This document shows, in pieces, positions 6,167 through 12,192 of a stretch of 22,974 nucleotides of DNA; the first letter of the stretch is position 1; the number at the start of each line of letters is the position of its first letter. Source of the DNA: a virus; the IMG/VR virus record IMGVR_UViG_3300020420_000064, positions 1 to 22,974 of that record, one strand, 5' to 3'. The position numbers and the translations under genes were made by a program. Below the pieces are notes generated by a model. That model was not told the DNA's origin and did no database searches. It saw nothing but the letters and a program-made list of their open reading frames with translations.

Positions 6167-6274
6167 TCACATGCACAAATCTTCATACTTAGTTGTATGA
6201 ACTCTATGTCTAGACAGATCCCTAGACATGTCTAGGTATCTTGATTTAAATATTTTTTTAATCCAGTGTATCAT
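6167..6274 (-). CDS. 35-aa hypothetical mini-protein
   Basis: A possible small gene starting MIHWIKKIFKSRYLDM and ending TKYEDLCM. Its ATG overlaps the holin-like gene's TGA in an ATGA junction (6274-6271), the same arrangement used elsewhere in this operon, and that is the main support. A longer reading of the same frame from 6361 would run through most of the holin C-terminus and is unlikely. The DNA encoding RYLDMSRDLSRHR contains the 6207-6236 palindromes, so this stretch may be regulatory rather than coding. Confidence 0.4.
   Translation of the reverse strand: MIHWIKKIFKSRYLDMSRDLSRHRVHTTKYEDLCM
6207..6236. repeat. Pair of perfect palindromes built from TGTCTAG
   Basis: TGTCTAGACA (6207-6216) and CCTAGACATGTCTAGG (6221-6236) are both perfect palindromes, 4 bp apart, giving four copies of the TGTCTAG/CTAGACA half-site. 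They sit at the end of the holin-like gene region, inside a doubtful 35-aa ORF, and could be a protein-binding site or an RNA structure. Confidence 0.55.
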
Positions 6275-6663
6275 TTCTTCTTCAACATTTTTGCGGCTTG
6301 ACCAACACCTTTGATTCCAAAAGATGCAGATATTGCTATATATAAAAGGTATTGGTACCAATCAGGTAGATCAGCAAGTACTGCAAAACCTTCTTTAACA
6401 TACTCTCTCATCCCAGGAATGAAGACTAAAATTGCGGGAGCCAAAAGGACACATAAGGCAAATTCATCCTTCCAACTTTCATTTGTAGCATCAGCCATTT
6501 TGCCTTCCCATTCAACCTCGCCAGTTGCAACTTTCTCGGCAACAGTAGCACGAGCTTTAGCCTCTGCAACTTTAGCTTTTCCTTCAGCTTTAGTCTTTTC
6601 AACTTTATTCTCAAACCAAGCACCTGCTAGATTTGCAATTGGTCCTATTAAGGCTTGGAACAT
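6271..6663 (-). CDS. Putative holin (two-TM phage lysis protein)
   Basis: 130 aa from the ATG at 6663. A short amphipathic N-terminus (ALIGPIANLAGAWFENK) leads into a charged Ala/Lys/Glu-rich helix (about 18-58). Two membrane segments follow, about 68-84 (FALCVLLAPAILVFIP) and about 103-117 (YQYLLYIAISASFGI), and a basic tail ends in KMLKKK. The SWKDEF entry into the first TM, the LPDWY before the second and the FGIKG after it fit marine-phage holins in layout. A GTG at 6669 in the same frame is possible, but GGAG sits immediately before it and five bases before the 6663 ATG, so 6663 is chosen. It would permeabilise the inner membrane so that the amidase encoded upstream reaches the wall. It overlaps a 48-aa membrane protein by 16 nt. 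Confidence 0.68.
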   Translation of the reverse strand: MFQALIGPIANLAGAWFENKVEKTKAEGKAKVAEAKARATVAEKVATGEVEWEGKMADATNESWKDEFALCVLLAPAILVFIPGMREYVKEGFAVLADLPDWYQYLLYIAISASFGIKGVGQAAKMLKKK

Positions 6664-6794
6664 TTGCACTCCTTTTTCTTAAATTTTGTGTCTATCCAAA
6701 CTTTACCATAGTATAACACAAATAACCAAATGGTAAACAAGACACCTTCAAAATAACTAAGCTCATTCCATGCATCTAAAATTGTACTATCCAT
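6648..6794 (-). CDS. 48-aa small membrane protein overlapping the holin
   Basis: Read directly from the sequence. MDSTILDAWNEL is followed by one membrane segment (about 15-30, FEGVLFTIWLFVLYYG) and a basic, Cys-containing tail (KKKECKC). The ATG overlaps the previous stop as TAATG (6796-6792), and the last 16 nt overlap the start of the holin-like gene. The holin ribosome site (GGAG) lies inside this ORF. A small TM protein translated just ahead of a holin could be an antiholin or pinholin-like partner, but there is no family evidence. Confidence 0.55.
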   Translation of the reverse strand: MDSTILDAWNELSYFEGVLFTIWLFVLYYGKVWIDTKFKKKECKCSKP

Positions 6795-6994
6795 TATTTA
6801 CCCACTTTACTCATTGCCATTTTATGTGCCTGAGTAAATGACATTCCGTTCATCATCAGCCTTCTCATCATGGACATATGCTTGGCACTATGATGGACTG
6901 AATGTTTTTTCAAAGTCTGCTTTTGTCTATCTGTCAAACCTTTCTTAGTAGATTTAGATTTTTTCATAGTCGTAGATTTTTTACCGTACTTCAT
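6794..6994 (-). CDS. 66-aa Lys/Met/His-rich basic protein
   Basis: Starts MKYGKKSTTMKKSKSTKK and continues with a helical region, LTDRQKQTLKKHSVHH then AKHMSMMRRLM then FTQAHKMAMSKVGK. The pattern LTxxQxxTLKKHxxHHxxKHMxxM...FxxAHKxAMxKVGK looks conserved, and I recall similar small proteins from marine phages; function unknown. A longer frame from 7030 exists, but the ATG at 6994 is preferred: it forms an ATGA overlap with the upstream stop, has AAGGA 8 nt upstream, and begins the conserved MKYGKK. It is very basic, with four His in HSVHHSAKH, so nucleic-acid or metal binding is possible but inferred. Confidence 0.68.
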   Translation of the reverse strand: MKYGKKSTTMKKSKSTKKGLTDRQKQTLKKHSVHHSAKHMSMMRRLMMNGMSFTQAHKMAMSKVGK

Positions 6995-7200
6995 AATAGT
7001 TGTCCTTCCCGTACTTCTGTACATTTCCATTTAGTTGCTTTGTATCCTTGTAAGTATATTGGAATTTGAGATGCTATCTCTAGTGCTCTGTTTTTACAAG
7101 CCTCATAAGTTTTATACACCACAGGATACTCTGTATTCTCTAGAACTTGACAATAATTAGGTTGACTTATGAGACAGGCAACGACAAGACACTTAAACAT
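6991..7200 (-). CDS. Small Cys-containing, possibly exported protein
   Basis: 69 aa, unknown. The N-terminus MFKCLVVACLISQPNYC is short and hydrophobic, with Cys at 4, 9 and 17, and could be a signal or lipoprotein-like leader. The mature part has Cys at 35 and 60 within YEACKNRALEIA and TKWKCTEV, suggesting a periplasmic disulfide. Its ATG overlaps the stop of the 255-aa gene (TAATG at 7202-7198), and its TGA overlaps the next ATG (ATGA). Its place in the lysis region makes an outer-membrane or periplasmic lysis accessory conceivable, but no spanin signature is clear. Confidence 0.62.
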   Translation of the reverse strand: MFKCLVVACLISQPNYCQVLENTEYPVVYKTYEACKNRALEIASQIPIYLQGYKATKWKCTEVREGQLL

Positions 7201-7967
7201 TATCGATCTCCTGCCACACTTCTCAAACTTTCCATAACATCGTCAATGCTAGGTTCTTTTGAATTTGGTTTATACACACATTTATACTGTCTGGGACATG
7301 CGTTTGGTACTGACATATCCTCAAAATTTAATTCCCATGTCTGGTTAGCACCTTGATAAATACAAGCTACTTTACCTTTGTAAGTTTTTTGTTTCATTAA
7401 TCTACAGGTTGTATACTTAGGTTTGGTTTTGGTGCCTTGTCGAATTTGTTGATCTAATGTATAGGTCTTAGGTTTGTATTCATACCCATAGGCTTTCTTT
7501 ACATATAAAGATCCTATCAAAGCTAGGAAACCTGCACCTATTGCAACTAAAACTATCCAAGCAATGATTTCACCTATGTGTCTTCTCATCTGCTGTTGCT
7601 TATAAATTGTCTGCTGTCTTTGCTTTCTTATTTCCCCTTCCATTTTAAGGAGGTCAGCATAGGCTTGAGGTCCGTAAGTCATATTTAAAAAGACTTTTAG
7701 TTCTTGTCTTTGTTGTTCTAATTTCTTTTTTGCTGCGTATGCTTGTAGGGCGGCTTCTTCTACTGATCCTGCTTTAAATAGCTTACCGAACAGGGGAGGA
7801 TTCTTAGCCATTTTCTCTGCATTATCTATGTCTGACACCGCAGACATCCACCGCCCTACATCCCCAGACATTTGTTCTATGTCTCTTCCGATAGAGAACC
7901 CACGTTTAATAGCGTTAAATGCAGTGTTTGCTGCGGAAAGAGCTACCGAAATCGTTACTGGGTCCAT
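7200..7967 (-). CDS. Single-TM coiled-coil phage protein with Cys-rich C-terminal domain
   Basis: 255 aa. Residues 1-45 form an Ala-rich helical start (ISVALSAANTAFNAI). Residues 68-130 are a long charged, Gln-rich helix (KKLEQQRQELK, EIRKQRQQTIYKQQQ) likely to be coiled coil. One clear membrane segment spans about 133-154 (EIIAWIVLVAIGAGFLALIG). The C-terminal 100 residues carry four Cys (188, 202, 224, 230) in a TCRLM...ACIYQG...NACPRQYKCVY pattern, as expected for a disulfide-bonded periplasmic or virion-exterior domain. With the helical part probably in the cytoplasm, it resembles membrane-spanning lysis accessory or internal virion proteins of marine podoviruses. The exact role is unknown. 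It overlaps the next gene by 1 nt. Confidence 0.7.
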   Translation of the reverse strand: MDPVTISVALSAANTAFNAIKRGFSIGRDIEQMSGDVGRWMSAVSDIDNAEKMAKNPPLFGKLFKAGSVEEAALQAYAAKKKLEQQRQELKVFLNMTYGPQAYADLLKMEGEIRKQRQQTIYKQQQMRRHIGEIIAWIVLVAIGAGFLALIGSLYVKKAYGYEYKPKTYTLDQQIRQGTKTKPKYTTCRLMKQKTYKGKVACIYQGANQTWELNFEDMSVPNACPRQYKCVYKPNSKEPSIDDVMESLRSVAGDR

Positions 7968-7983
7968 CTTCTCATATCCTTAA

Positions 7984-8055
7984 TTAATACCCATAACCTT
8001 TTTTCTTAGTCATAGGCTTTTTAATTTTCTTCTTAGCTTTCTTTTTATGAATCAT
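7984..8055 (-). CDS. 23-aa Lys-rich peptide (possible)
   Basis: MIHKKKAKKKIKKPMTKKKG followed by YGY and a stop. The ATG (8055-8053) is 2 nt after the amidase stop. Only its position in a tightly packed operon and the similarity of its composition to the other basic mini-proteins support it. It may simply be an AT-rich intergenic stretch. Confidence 0.35.
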   Translation of the reverse strand: MIHKKKAKKKIKKPMTKKKGYGY

Positions 8056-8057
8056 AA

Positions 8058-8519
8058 TCAAGTCTCCGTTTCTGTATGATTAGTTGGGTTGCTTTCTTCG
8101 CCATGCCACCATGCGAGAACATCGAATGATGGACATTCTTTTGTTACATTCGGCAAATCTCTATGACCCATAGGCTGTGCCCATTCATATTTAGCCATGA
8201 GTTCTTCAACAACTTCTCTTAATGAAGCCATTTGTGCCTCTGTAAAATTATCTTCAGCTTTGTTGTCTTTGCCTCTGCCTCCTACAAGACAAACACCAAC
8301 ACTCACGCTGTTAAAACCTGCGGCATGTGCACCAGACACATCTATATCTCGACCATCTTCTACTGTCCCATCCCGTTTTATTACTTTGTGATAGCCAATG
8401 TCCGACCATCCTCTTTCATCAACATGCCATTTTCTTATTTCATCCGCACCAATATCCATATCTGCATAAGTGTCTGCACAATGTATGACAATGTGAGTGG
8501 TTGAAGTTCTACGTTTCAT
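8058..8519 (-). CDS. N-acetylmuramoyl-L-alanine amidase endolysin (T7 lysozyme type)
   Basis: Cleaves the amide bond between MurNAc and L-Ala in peptidoglycan to release progeny. A single Amidase_2/PGRP-type domain fills the 153 aa. The zinc ligands are His13 (VIHCADT), His119 (MGHRDLP) and Cys129 (KECPSFD). Tyr43 in IGYHKVI and Lys127 occupy the positions of the catalytic Tyr and Lys of T7 gp3.5. IRKWHVDERGW, GAHAAGFNSVSVGVCLVGG and FTEAQ are the usual family blocks. There is no signal peptide or SAR segment, so release needs a holin, and holin candidates lie downstream. T7 lysozyme also inhibits its RNA polymerase; whether that applies here cannot be seen. It starts directly after the stop of the 98-aa basic gene (zero spacing). 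Confidence 0.94.
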   Translation of the reverse strand: MKRRTSTTHIVIHCADTYADMDIGADEIRKWHVDERGWSDIGYHKVIKRDGTVEDGRDIDVSGAHAAGFNSVSVGVCLVGGRGKDNKAEDNFTEAQMASLREVVEELMAKYEWAQPMGHRDLPNVTKECPSFDVLAWWHGEESNPTNHTETET

Positions 8520-8816
8520 TTAACATCTCCATCTTCTTCTTGCTTGTCTCAAACGACTGTTAGGATCTTTGGCTGCCTTTGGAAACTTTTTCATCTGACC
8601 TAAACTTCTAGCACAAAATGATTTACGTCTGGCGGCTCTTTTACCTTTAGGGTTCTTCTCGGTTACTGCTGTCTGTAGTTTAGATCCTGGATTTTCCCTA
8701 CGGTATTTCGCAACACCTTTTTTAGTCATACCTGCACCAGATTTTGTAGGTCTTTTGTGTCCACCTTTAATGGTGTAACCTTTCATAGATCCTTTTTTCT
8801 TTTTCTTCTTAGCCAT
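8520..8816 (-). CDS. 98-aa very basic protein, DUF6321-like
   Basis: Begins MAKKKKKKGSMKGY. The conserved part is about 28-98: AGMTKKGVAKYRRENPGSKL, then AVTEKNPKGKRAARRKSFC, then ARSLGQMKKFPKAAKDPNSR and LRQARRRWRC. I recall this GVAKYRRENPGSKLxTAVT...RRKSFCARSxGQM pattern as DUF6321, a family shared by marine phages and some giant viruses; this is from memory. Its Lys/Arg excess and two Cys (68 and 98) suggest a nucleic-acid-associated protein, but no activity is known. It overlaps the upstream membrane/coiled-coil gene by 8 nt, and its TAA abuts the amidase ATG. Confidence 0.75.
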   Translation of the reverse strand: MAKKKKKKGSMKGYTIKGGHKRPTKSGAGMTKKGVAKYRRENPGSKLQTAVTEKNPKGKRAARRKSFCARSLGQMKKFPKAAKDPNSRLRQARRRWRC

Positions 8817-9042
8817 GTTTTGATAGCAAGTTATCTAACTTGTCCTCTAGTCTGTGTAGTGTCTCAAAAATACGATTAGAATTATCTTTTAAATCTTCTT
8901 TGGTTGCATAAGTTTCCCGTGTCTGGTTCAACAGGATCTGAATGCGTTTAACCTCTTTGACTAAGTATGTAAAAACCCAACCGAATGGAACGATAATTAG
9001 TGATAAGATAATATTCCAAAATAACATTCCATCTATTTCCAT
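8809..9042 (-). CDS. Small TM plus coiled-coil protein (holin or lysis-accessory candidate)
   Basis: 77 aa. One N-terminal membrane segment (about 7-28, LFWNIILSLIIVPFGWVFTYLV) is followed by a charged helix predicted as coiled coil (about 29-75, with IQILLNQTRETYATKEDL and RLEDKLDNLLSKHG). This TM-plus-coiled-coil layout is common in small phage proteins encoded next to endolysins, some of which are holin-like or spanin-like. AAAGGAT, located in the last codons of the 9047-9559 gene, gives a good ribosome site. It stands just before the DUF6321-like and amidase genes, so a lysis role is inferred from context only. Confidence 0.65.
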   Translation of the reverse strand: MEIDGMLFWNIILSLIIVPFGWVFTYLVKEVKRIQILLNQTRETYATKEDLKDNSNRIFETLHRLEDKLDNLLSKHG

Positions 9043-9046
9043 AATT

Positions 9047-9559
9047 TTATCCTTTTAATTCTATTAAAGTTAAAACAGACCTTTCTGAATGAACATTCAT
9101 AACTACATAGGTAGTCTGATTGTTCGTTTTTATTGAGATAAAATACCATACTGGATTCGTAGTATTTGGTTCATCTAAAATTGTATTAGTAACACTGTTT
9201 TTGTGAGCACCCGTACCTAATACTAAAGTACCTCCAATTCCGTATCCACCATAGCTACCACTAGGAGCACTTGAATTAGCAGTATCTCCTATATCTACAG
9301 CACTTGGGGTAGTCTGACCAAATCCAGGATCAGAGGTACCTCTATATACAGTTGCTAGTCCATGTGCACCACTTGAATTATTATACATATTTGCACTAGG
9401 TATCACTAATATCTTACTAGATGTAGATGATGGTGTTATACTCAACCGTAGAGCACTAGACATATAATTTGTACCTTGAGTAAAAGCAGAGCTATTAGTA
9501 GCTTTTTCTTTAACTTGAAGTATAGTATTACTAGGAAAATTTAATTTAGTTAGAGCCAT
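9047..9559 (-). CDS. Beta-rich fibre-associated protein, array member A
   Basis: 170 aa, rich in Ser/Thr/Asn/Gly with no charged helices. It contains ITPSSTSSKILVIPSAN (about 41-57) followed by a YRG segment (71-73), and ends in SVLTLIELKG. This is the layout of the three neighbours at 10015-10530, 10532-11113 and 11110-11715: ITPxSTxSxI, then a YRDxTxL-like turn, then a xMEIxG-type last strand. It is the most diverged of the four and lacks a clear DTPSTTS block. It is likely a small beta-sandwich protein of the tail tip or fibre that contacts the host surface; this is inference, as I know no characterised member. Confidence 0.65.
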   Translation of the reverse strand: MALTKLNFPSNTILQVKEKATNSSAFTQGTNYMSSALRLSITPSSTSSKILVIPSANMYNNSSGAHGLATVYRGTSDPGFGQTTPSAVDIGDTANSSAPSGSYGGYGIGGTLVLGTGAHKNSVTNTILDEPNTTNPVWYFISIKTNNQTTYVVMNVHSERSVLTLIELKG

Positions 9560-9570
9560 ACTATGTTTCC

Positions 9571-9975
9571 TTAACTTGGTTTAGTTGGAAATGTTATATT
9601 ACCTAATACACCATTTTCTAATGTAGGTTTCGCATCTTTAGTTATATCTCTTAATGCTTGTCTGTATGTTTTCATATCACTTGACATGGTTACATCTGAC
9701 AATGCGTAGAAATCTGTTTCTACTAACAATGCATTTCTTTGCAATCTTAATTCAGCCATAGGTTCAGCATCAGTTAACTCTTTTTGTTTTGCTGATACAG
9801 CACTCCATGTAGTGCCAAAGTCTTTCGGATCGCTACTTGTAATAGCTGTACCGTTGGAATCGGTTCCAACTACTTTCACAAACATTGAGTTAAACTCTGT
9901 TTCGTTTGTTGGTTCGTCAGACATTGCCCATTCTTTTATGTTTAATGCCATTAACGCTTCTGCTACTCTTGCCAT
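9571..9975 (-). CDS. Phage tail assembly chaperone-like protein
   Basis: 134 aa. The C-terminal half matches the pattern of phage tail assembly chaperone (APC) proteins: ELRLQRNALLVETDFYALSD (about 74-93), then MKTYRQALRDIT. In that family the run reads LRxxRNxLLxxTDW...YRQALRDIP. The N-terminal half (MARVAEALMALNI and a Thr/Glu/Ser-rich stretch) is variable. Such proteins often sit beside fibre genes and help fold or attach them, which fits its place among the fibre-like genes. It separates array members A and B, so it may serve that group. TTTCC-rich sequence before its ATG gives an AAAGGAAAAT ribosome site. Confidence 0.68.
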   Translation of the reverse strand: MARVAEALMALNIKEWAMSDEPTNETEFNSMFVKVVGTDSNGTAITSSDPKDFGTTWSAVSAKQKELTDAEPMAELRLQRNALLVETDFYALSDVTMSSDMKTYRQALRDITKDAKPTLENGVLGNITFPTKPS

Positions 9976-10014
9976 TTTATTTTCCTTTCTTTTAAAATTG
10001 TGAATGACATAAAA

Positions 10015-10530
10015 TTACCCCGCTATCTCCATTACTATAATGCATCTGTCATGATTGTTTGTCCAAACAGTTCCTCCTGCATGAGCACTCATGTAAATAC
10101 CATAAGTTATTTGACTTGTAGTTGAAGGAGTATCGAGATGTTGTAGTACTAAAGGTATTGCTATTTCCTGATTACTTGAGGAATTATCTCTTTGATAACC
10201 AAATCTTGCATTACTACCATAAAGTTCTGTAGAATCTCTATATATTGCTCCAGATCCTCCATGATCTGTACCACCTCCAAATATATAATAACCAGTTATG
10301 TTTGCAAACACTAATACTTTAGAGGTTGTTGCTGATGGGGTAATATTTACATCACAATTAGTTGTCACATAACTACCTGAAGCTGTTTGAAACTGACTGT
10401 TAATAATACCAGAAGATACAACTTGTAGAATATTAGGTCCAAGTCCAGTTGTACTAATACCAAGATCTGCAACAGTTGGAACACTATCGTTAGTTTTTTT
10501 AATGGTGTCTACTTTTAAAATTGATACCAT
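10015..10530 (-). CDS. Beta-rich fibre-associated protein, array member B
   Basis: 171 aa. N-terminal SILKVDTIKKTNDS is the short attachment-like start seen in many phage fibre proteins (xLKVDTI). Then come NILQVVSSG, ITPSATTSKVLVFANI (about 63-78), IYRDSTELYG (about 95-104), HLDTPSTTSQITYGIY (about 130-145) and the last strand CIIVMEIAG. The order ITPS(x)TxSK / YRDST / DTPSTTS / MEIxG is shared with members C and D. Receptor-binding tip or decoration protein is the likely role. The stop lies 1 nt before the next gene region, and the ribosome site upstream is GGAGG (TATCTCC-side complement). Confidence 0.7.
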   Translation of the reverse strand: MVSILKVDTIKKTNDSVPTVADLGISTTGLGPNILQVVSSGIINSQFQTASGSYVTTNCDVNITPSATTSKVLVFANITGYYIFGGGTDHGGSGAIYRDSTELYGSNARFGYQRDNSSSNQEIAIPLVLQHLDTPSTTSQITYGIYMSAHAGGTVWTNNHDRCIIVMEIAG

Positions 10531-10531
10531 T

Positions 10532-11113
10532 TTATCCTCCTATCTCTGTAGCTGACATCCAAGAAGTTCCACTCTCTGAACCTATAGAAGTGGTATTCTG
10601 AGCACAATTTATATAAATTGTACTATTAACATCATAACTTGTAACAAATGCGTTATATGTAACAGGTGAAGTAGTAGCAGGTGTATCGAAGTAAGTATAA
10701 GAAGCCACGCTCATAGCATTTTGATTTTGTCCTGGATATGAACCATAAGCGGGCATTATACCTCGTCTACGAACATTATAACTAATTGGGGGTACAAGTT
10801 CAGTAGCAGTCAGATCACTACCTGAGTTAGCTAATTTTGTACCATTTCTTAAAAATCCAAACAAATAATCAAAATTACTTCCAGTATGTCCAAATGTAAA
10901 TTGTGCATCTAACTTTATAATAGAATTTGTACTCCCAGGGGTTATGACAATTTGAAAATTAGGTATTGAAATATCAGCATTTCTCTGACTGCCATAGTTA
11001 AGTGTAGCATTATCTATCAATTGATAATACTTAACTTGTATGACAGAACCTTTTTGATAAGGTCCACCATTACCTGCTAAGTTAGTTATACTACCTACTT
11101 TTAATGTACTCAT
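10532..11113 (-). CDS. Beta-rich fibre-associated protein, array member C
   Basis: 193 aa. Starts STLKVGSITNLAG, then GSVIQVKYYQL (about 22-32), FQIVITPGSTNSIIKLDAQ (about 53-71), FLRNGTKLANSGSDL (about 86-100), YFDTPATTSPVTYNAF and a final MSATEIGG. It is closest to member D: QVKY(Y/F)QL, ITPxSTNSxIKL(D/E)A, TKLAN and YFDTP(A/S)TTS line up in order. Its ATG overlaps the TGA of member D in an ATGA (11113-11110), so the two are coupled. A recent tandem duplication with divergence is the simplest explanation. Function is inferred as host-contact or tail-tip protein. Confidence 0.7.
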   Translation of the reverse strand: MSTLKVGSITNLAGNGGPYQKGSVIQVKYYQLIDNATLNYGSQRNADISIPNFQIVITPGSTNSIIKLDAQFTFGHTGSNFDYLFGFLRNGTKLANSGSDLTATELVPPISYNVRRRGIMPAYGSYPGQNQNAMSVASYTYFDTPATTSPVTYNAFVTSYDVNSTIYINCAQNTTSIGSESGTSWMSATEIGG

Positions 11114-11715
11114 CCTGCAATCTCCATAGCTGAAAAAACAGAAACACCTCTATCATGGCTACTATTATCTGTATCATTTTGCGTTCTATTTATATAAAAA
11201 GGATTATTTGTAATGGCTCTTACACCTAACTTATAATTTATTGCAGATGTTGTTGATGGAGTATCAAAATAAGTTAGTGTTGAAAAATGAGGTGTTGAGT
11301 CATTATCACTGTCTAAACTTGGTAATGATATAGATATACCAACTGTTCTACTACCAGGAGATGCTTGAGTATTTGCTAATTTAGTAGTATCTCTATAAAA
11401 AAACCACATTGTACTCCAAGGTGTATTAGCTGAATCATACATAACATTAGCTTCAAGTTTTATAACTGAATTTGTACTTTGAGGTGTTATATTAACGACA
11501 AAATTACTTACTGCGTGATCTGTGTTAGCTGTTCCATATGTTTCAGTTTGTGAGGTTGTTAACTGAAAATATTTAACCTGTAATACAGTTCCTGGGGCAA
11601 CTAAAGAACCTTGATCGGTTGCTACAATTTTTTGCCCAGATCCTATTAAAACTTGGTTTGCATTTGAACCAGAGGTTGGACCCCTTAAATTTTGTACTTG
11701 TAAAGTTGATGTCAT
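11110..11715 (-). CDS. Beta-rich fibre-associated protein, array member D
   Basis: 201 aa. Longer N-terminus (TSTLQVQNLRGPTSGSNANQ, about 2-21) of the fibre-attachment type, then GTVLQVKYFQL (about 42-52), FVVNITPQSTNSVIKLEA (about 72-89), FYRDTTKLANTQ, YFDTPSTTSAINYKL and the final FSAMEIAG. It shares all blocks with member C and most with B. The start directly follows the stop of the 157-aa gene. The fold is probably a compact beta-sandwich ending in a buried hydrophobic strand (AMEIAG); the role is inferred as for the rest of the array. Confidence 0.7.
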   Translation of the reverse strand: MTSTLQVQNLRGPTSGSNANQVLIGSGQKIVATDQGSLVAPGTVLQVKYFQLTTSQTETYGTANTDHAVSNFVVNITPQSTNSVIKLEANVMYDSANTPWSTMWFFYRDTTKLANTQASPGSRTVGISISLPSLDSDNDSTPHFSTLTYFDTPSTTSAINYKLGVRAITNNPFYINRTQNDTDNSSHDRGVSVFSAMEIAG

Positions 11716-12189
11716 TTAAACCACCGTAAATGTTCCGTTAACCACTAAAGTTACAGAACTGTTAATTGTTATTGGACCCGCTACAAATGCATTTGATCCC
11801 GAAGCTATTGTATGTGAACTAGTTATAGTATTTGTATTTACTCTTATAGGTGTATTACTTAATGCCACACTGTCTGCTAATTTGTCAGCATCTATTGTAC
11901 CCGCACTCACAGTCTGAGATATACCCGTTTCTCCCATTGCTATAATGTAATCTATAACATCTGTCCCATTTACAAGAGCAGAAGCAAATGTAATTGTTGC
12001 ATTGTTGAGAGTATAACTAGTTGACGGACTTTGCGTAACACCGTTGACAGACACAATTAATGCTTCAGGTTGTGGTGGTATAAAATTTGTACCATTAAAT
12101 TGAAGAGTATAAGATGTGCCACCATTAGGTGTAATTGTATCCAGTTTTCTAAATTGTCCTGATAAAGGTTGAGTTCCGATTATAGGCAT
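11716..12189 (-). CDS. Tail-fibre-like protein with VSVNGVTQ beta-module
   Basis: 157 aa. Residues about 17-85 form a module (TITPNGGTSYTLQF, LIVSVNGVTQSPSTSYTL, ATITFASALVNGTDVIDYII) that also occurs near the N-terminus of the 14209-15189 fibre and, more diverged, in the 15545-17698 fibre. It is known from marine-phage fibres, where it follows a short N-terminal PxIGTQPxS-type start. A linker, IDADKLADSVAL, precedes a C-terminal beta-repeat-like end (SSHTIASGSNAFVAGPI then NSSVTLVVNGTFTVV). It is likely a short fibre or an adaptor attached to the tail. No trimerisation or receptor domain is certain. Confidence 0.68.
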   Translation of the reverse strand: MPIIGTQPLSGQFRKLDTITPNGGTSYTLQFNGTNFIPPQPEALIVSVNGVTQSPSTSYTLNNATITFASALVNGTDVIDYIIAMGETGISQTVSAGTIDADKLADSVALSNTPIRVNTNTITSSHTIASGSNAFVAGPITINSSVTLVVNGTFTVV

Positions 12190-12192
12190 ATT

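Noticed and set aside
6167-6361. 64-aa reading of the frame that ends at 6167
   Set aside because: The longer start would overlap 91 nt of the holin C-terminus; the ATG at 6274, in an ATGA junction, fits the operon style better, so only the 35-aa version is listed, with low confidence.
6311-6682. 123-aa plus-strand open frame across the holin region
   Set aside because: It is antisense to the well supported holin-like gene and its neighbours, has low-complexity Ala/Ser composition produced by the opposing Ala/Lys codons, and matches no family pattern.
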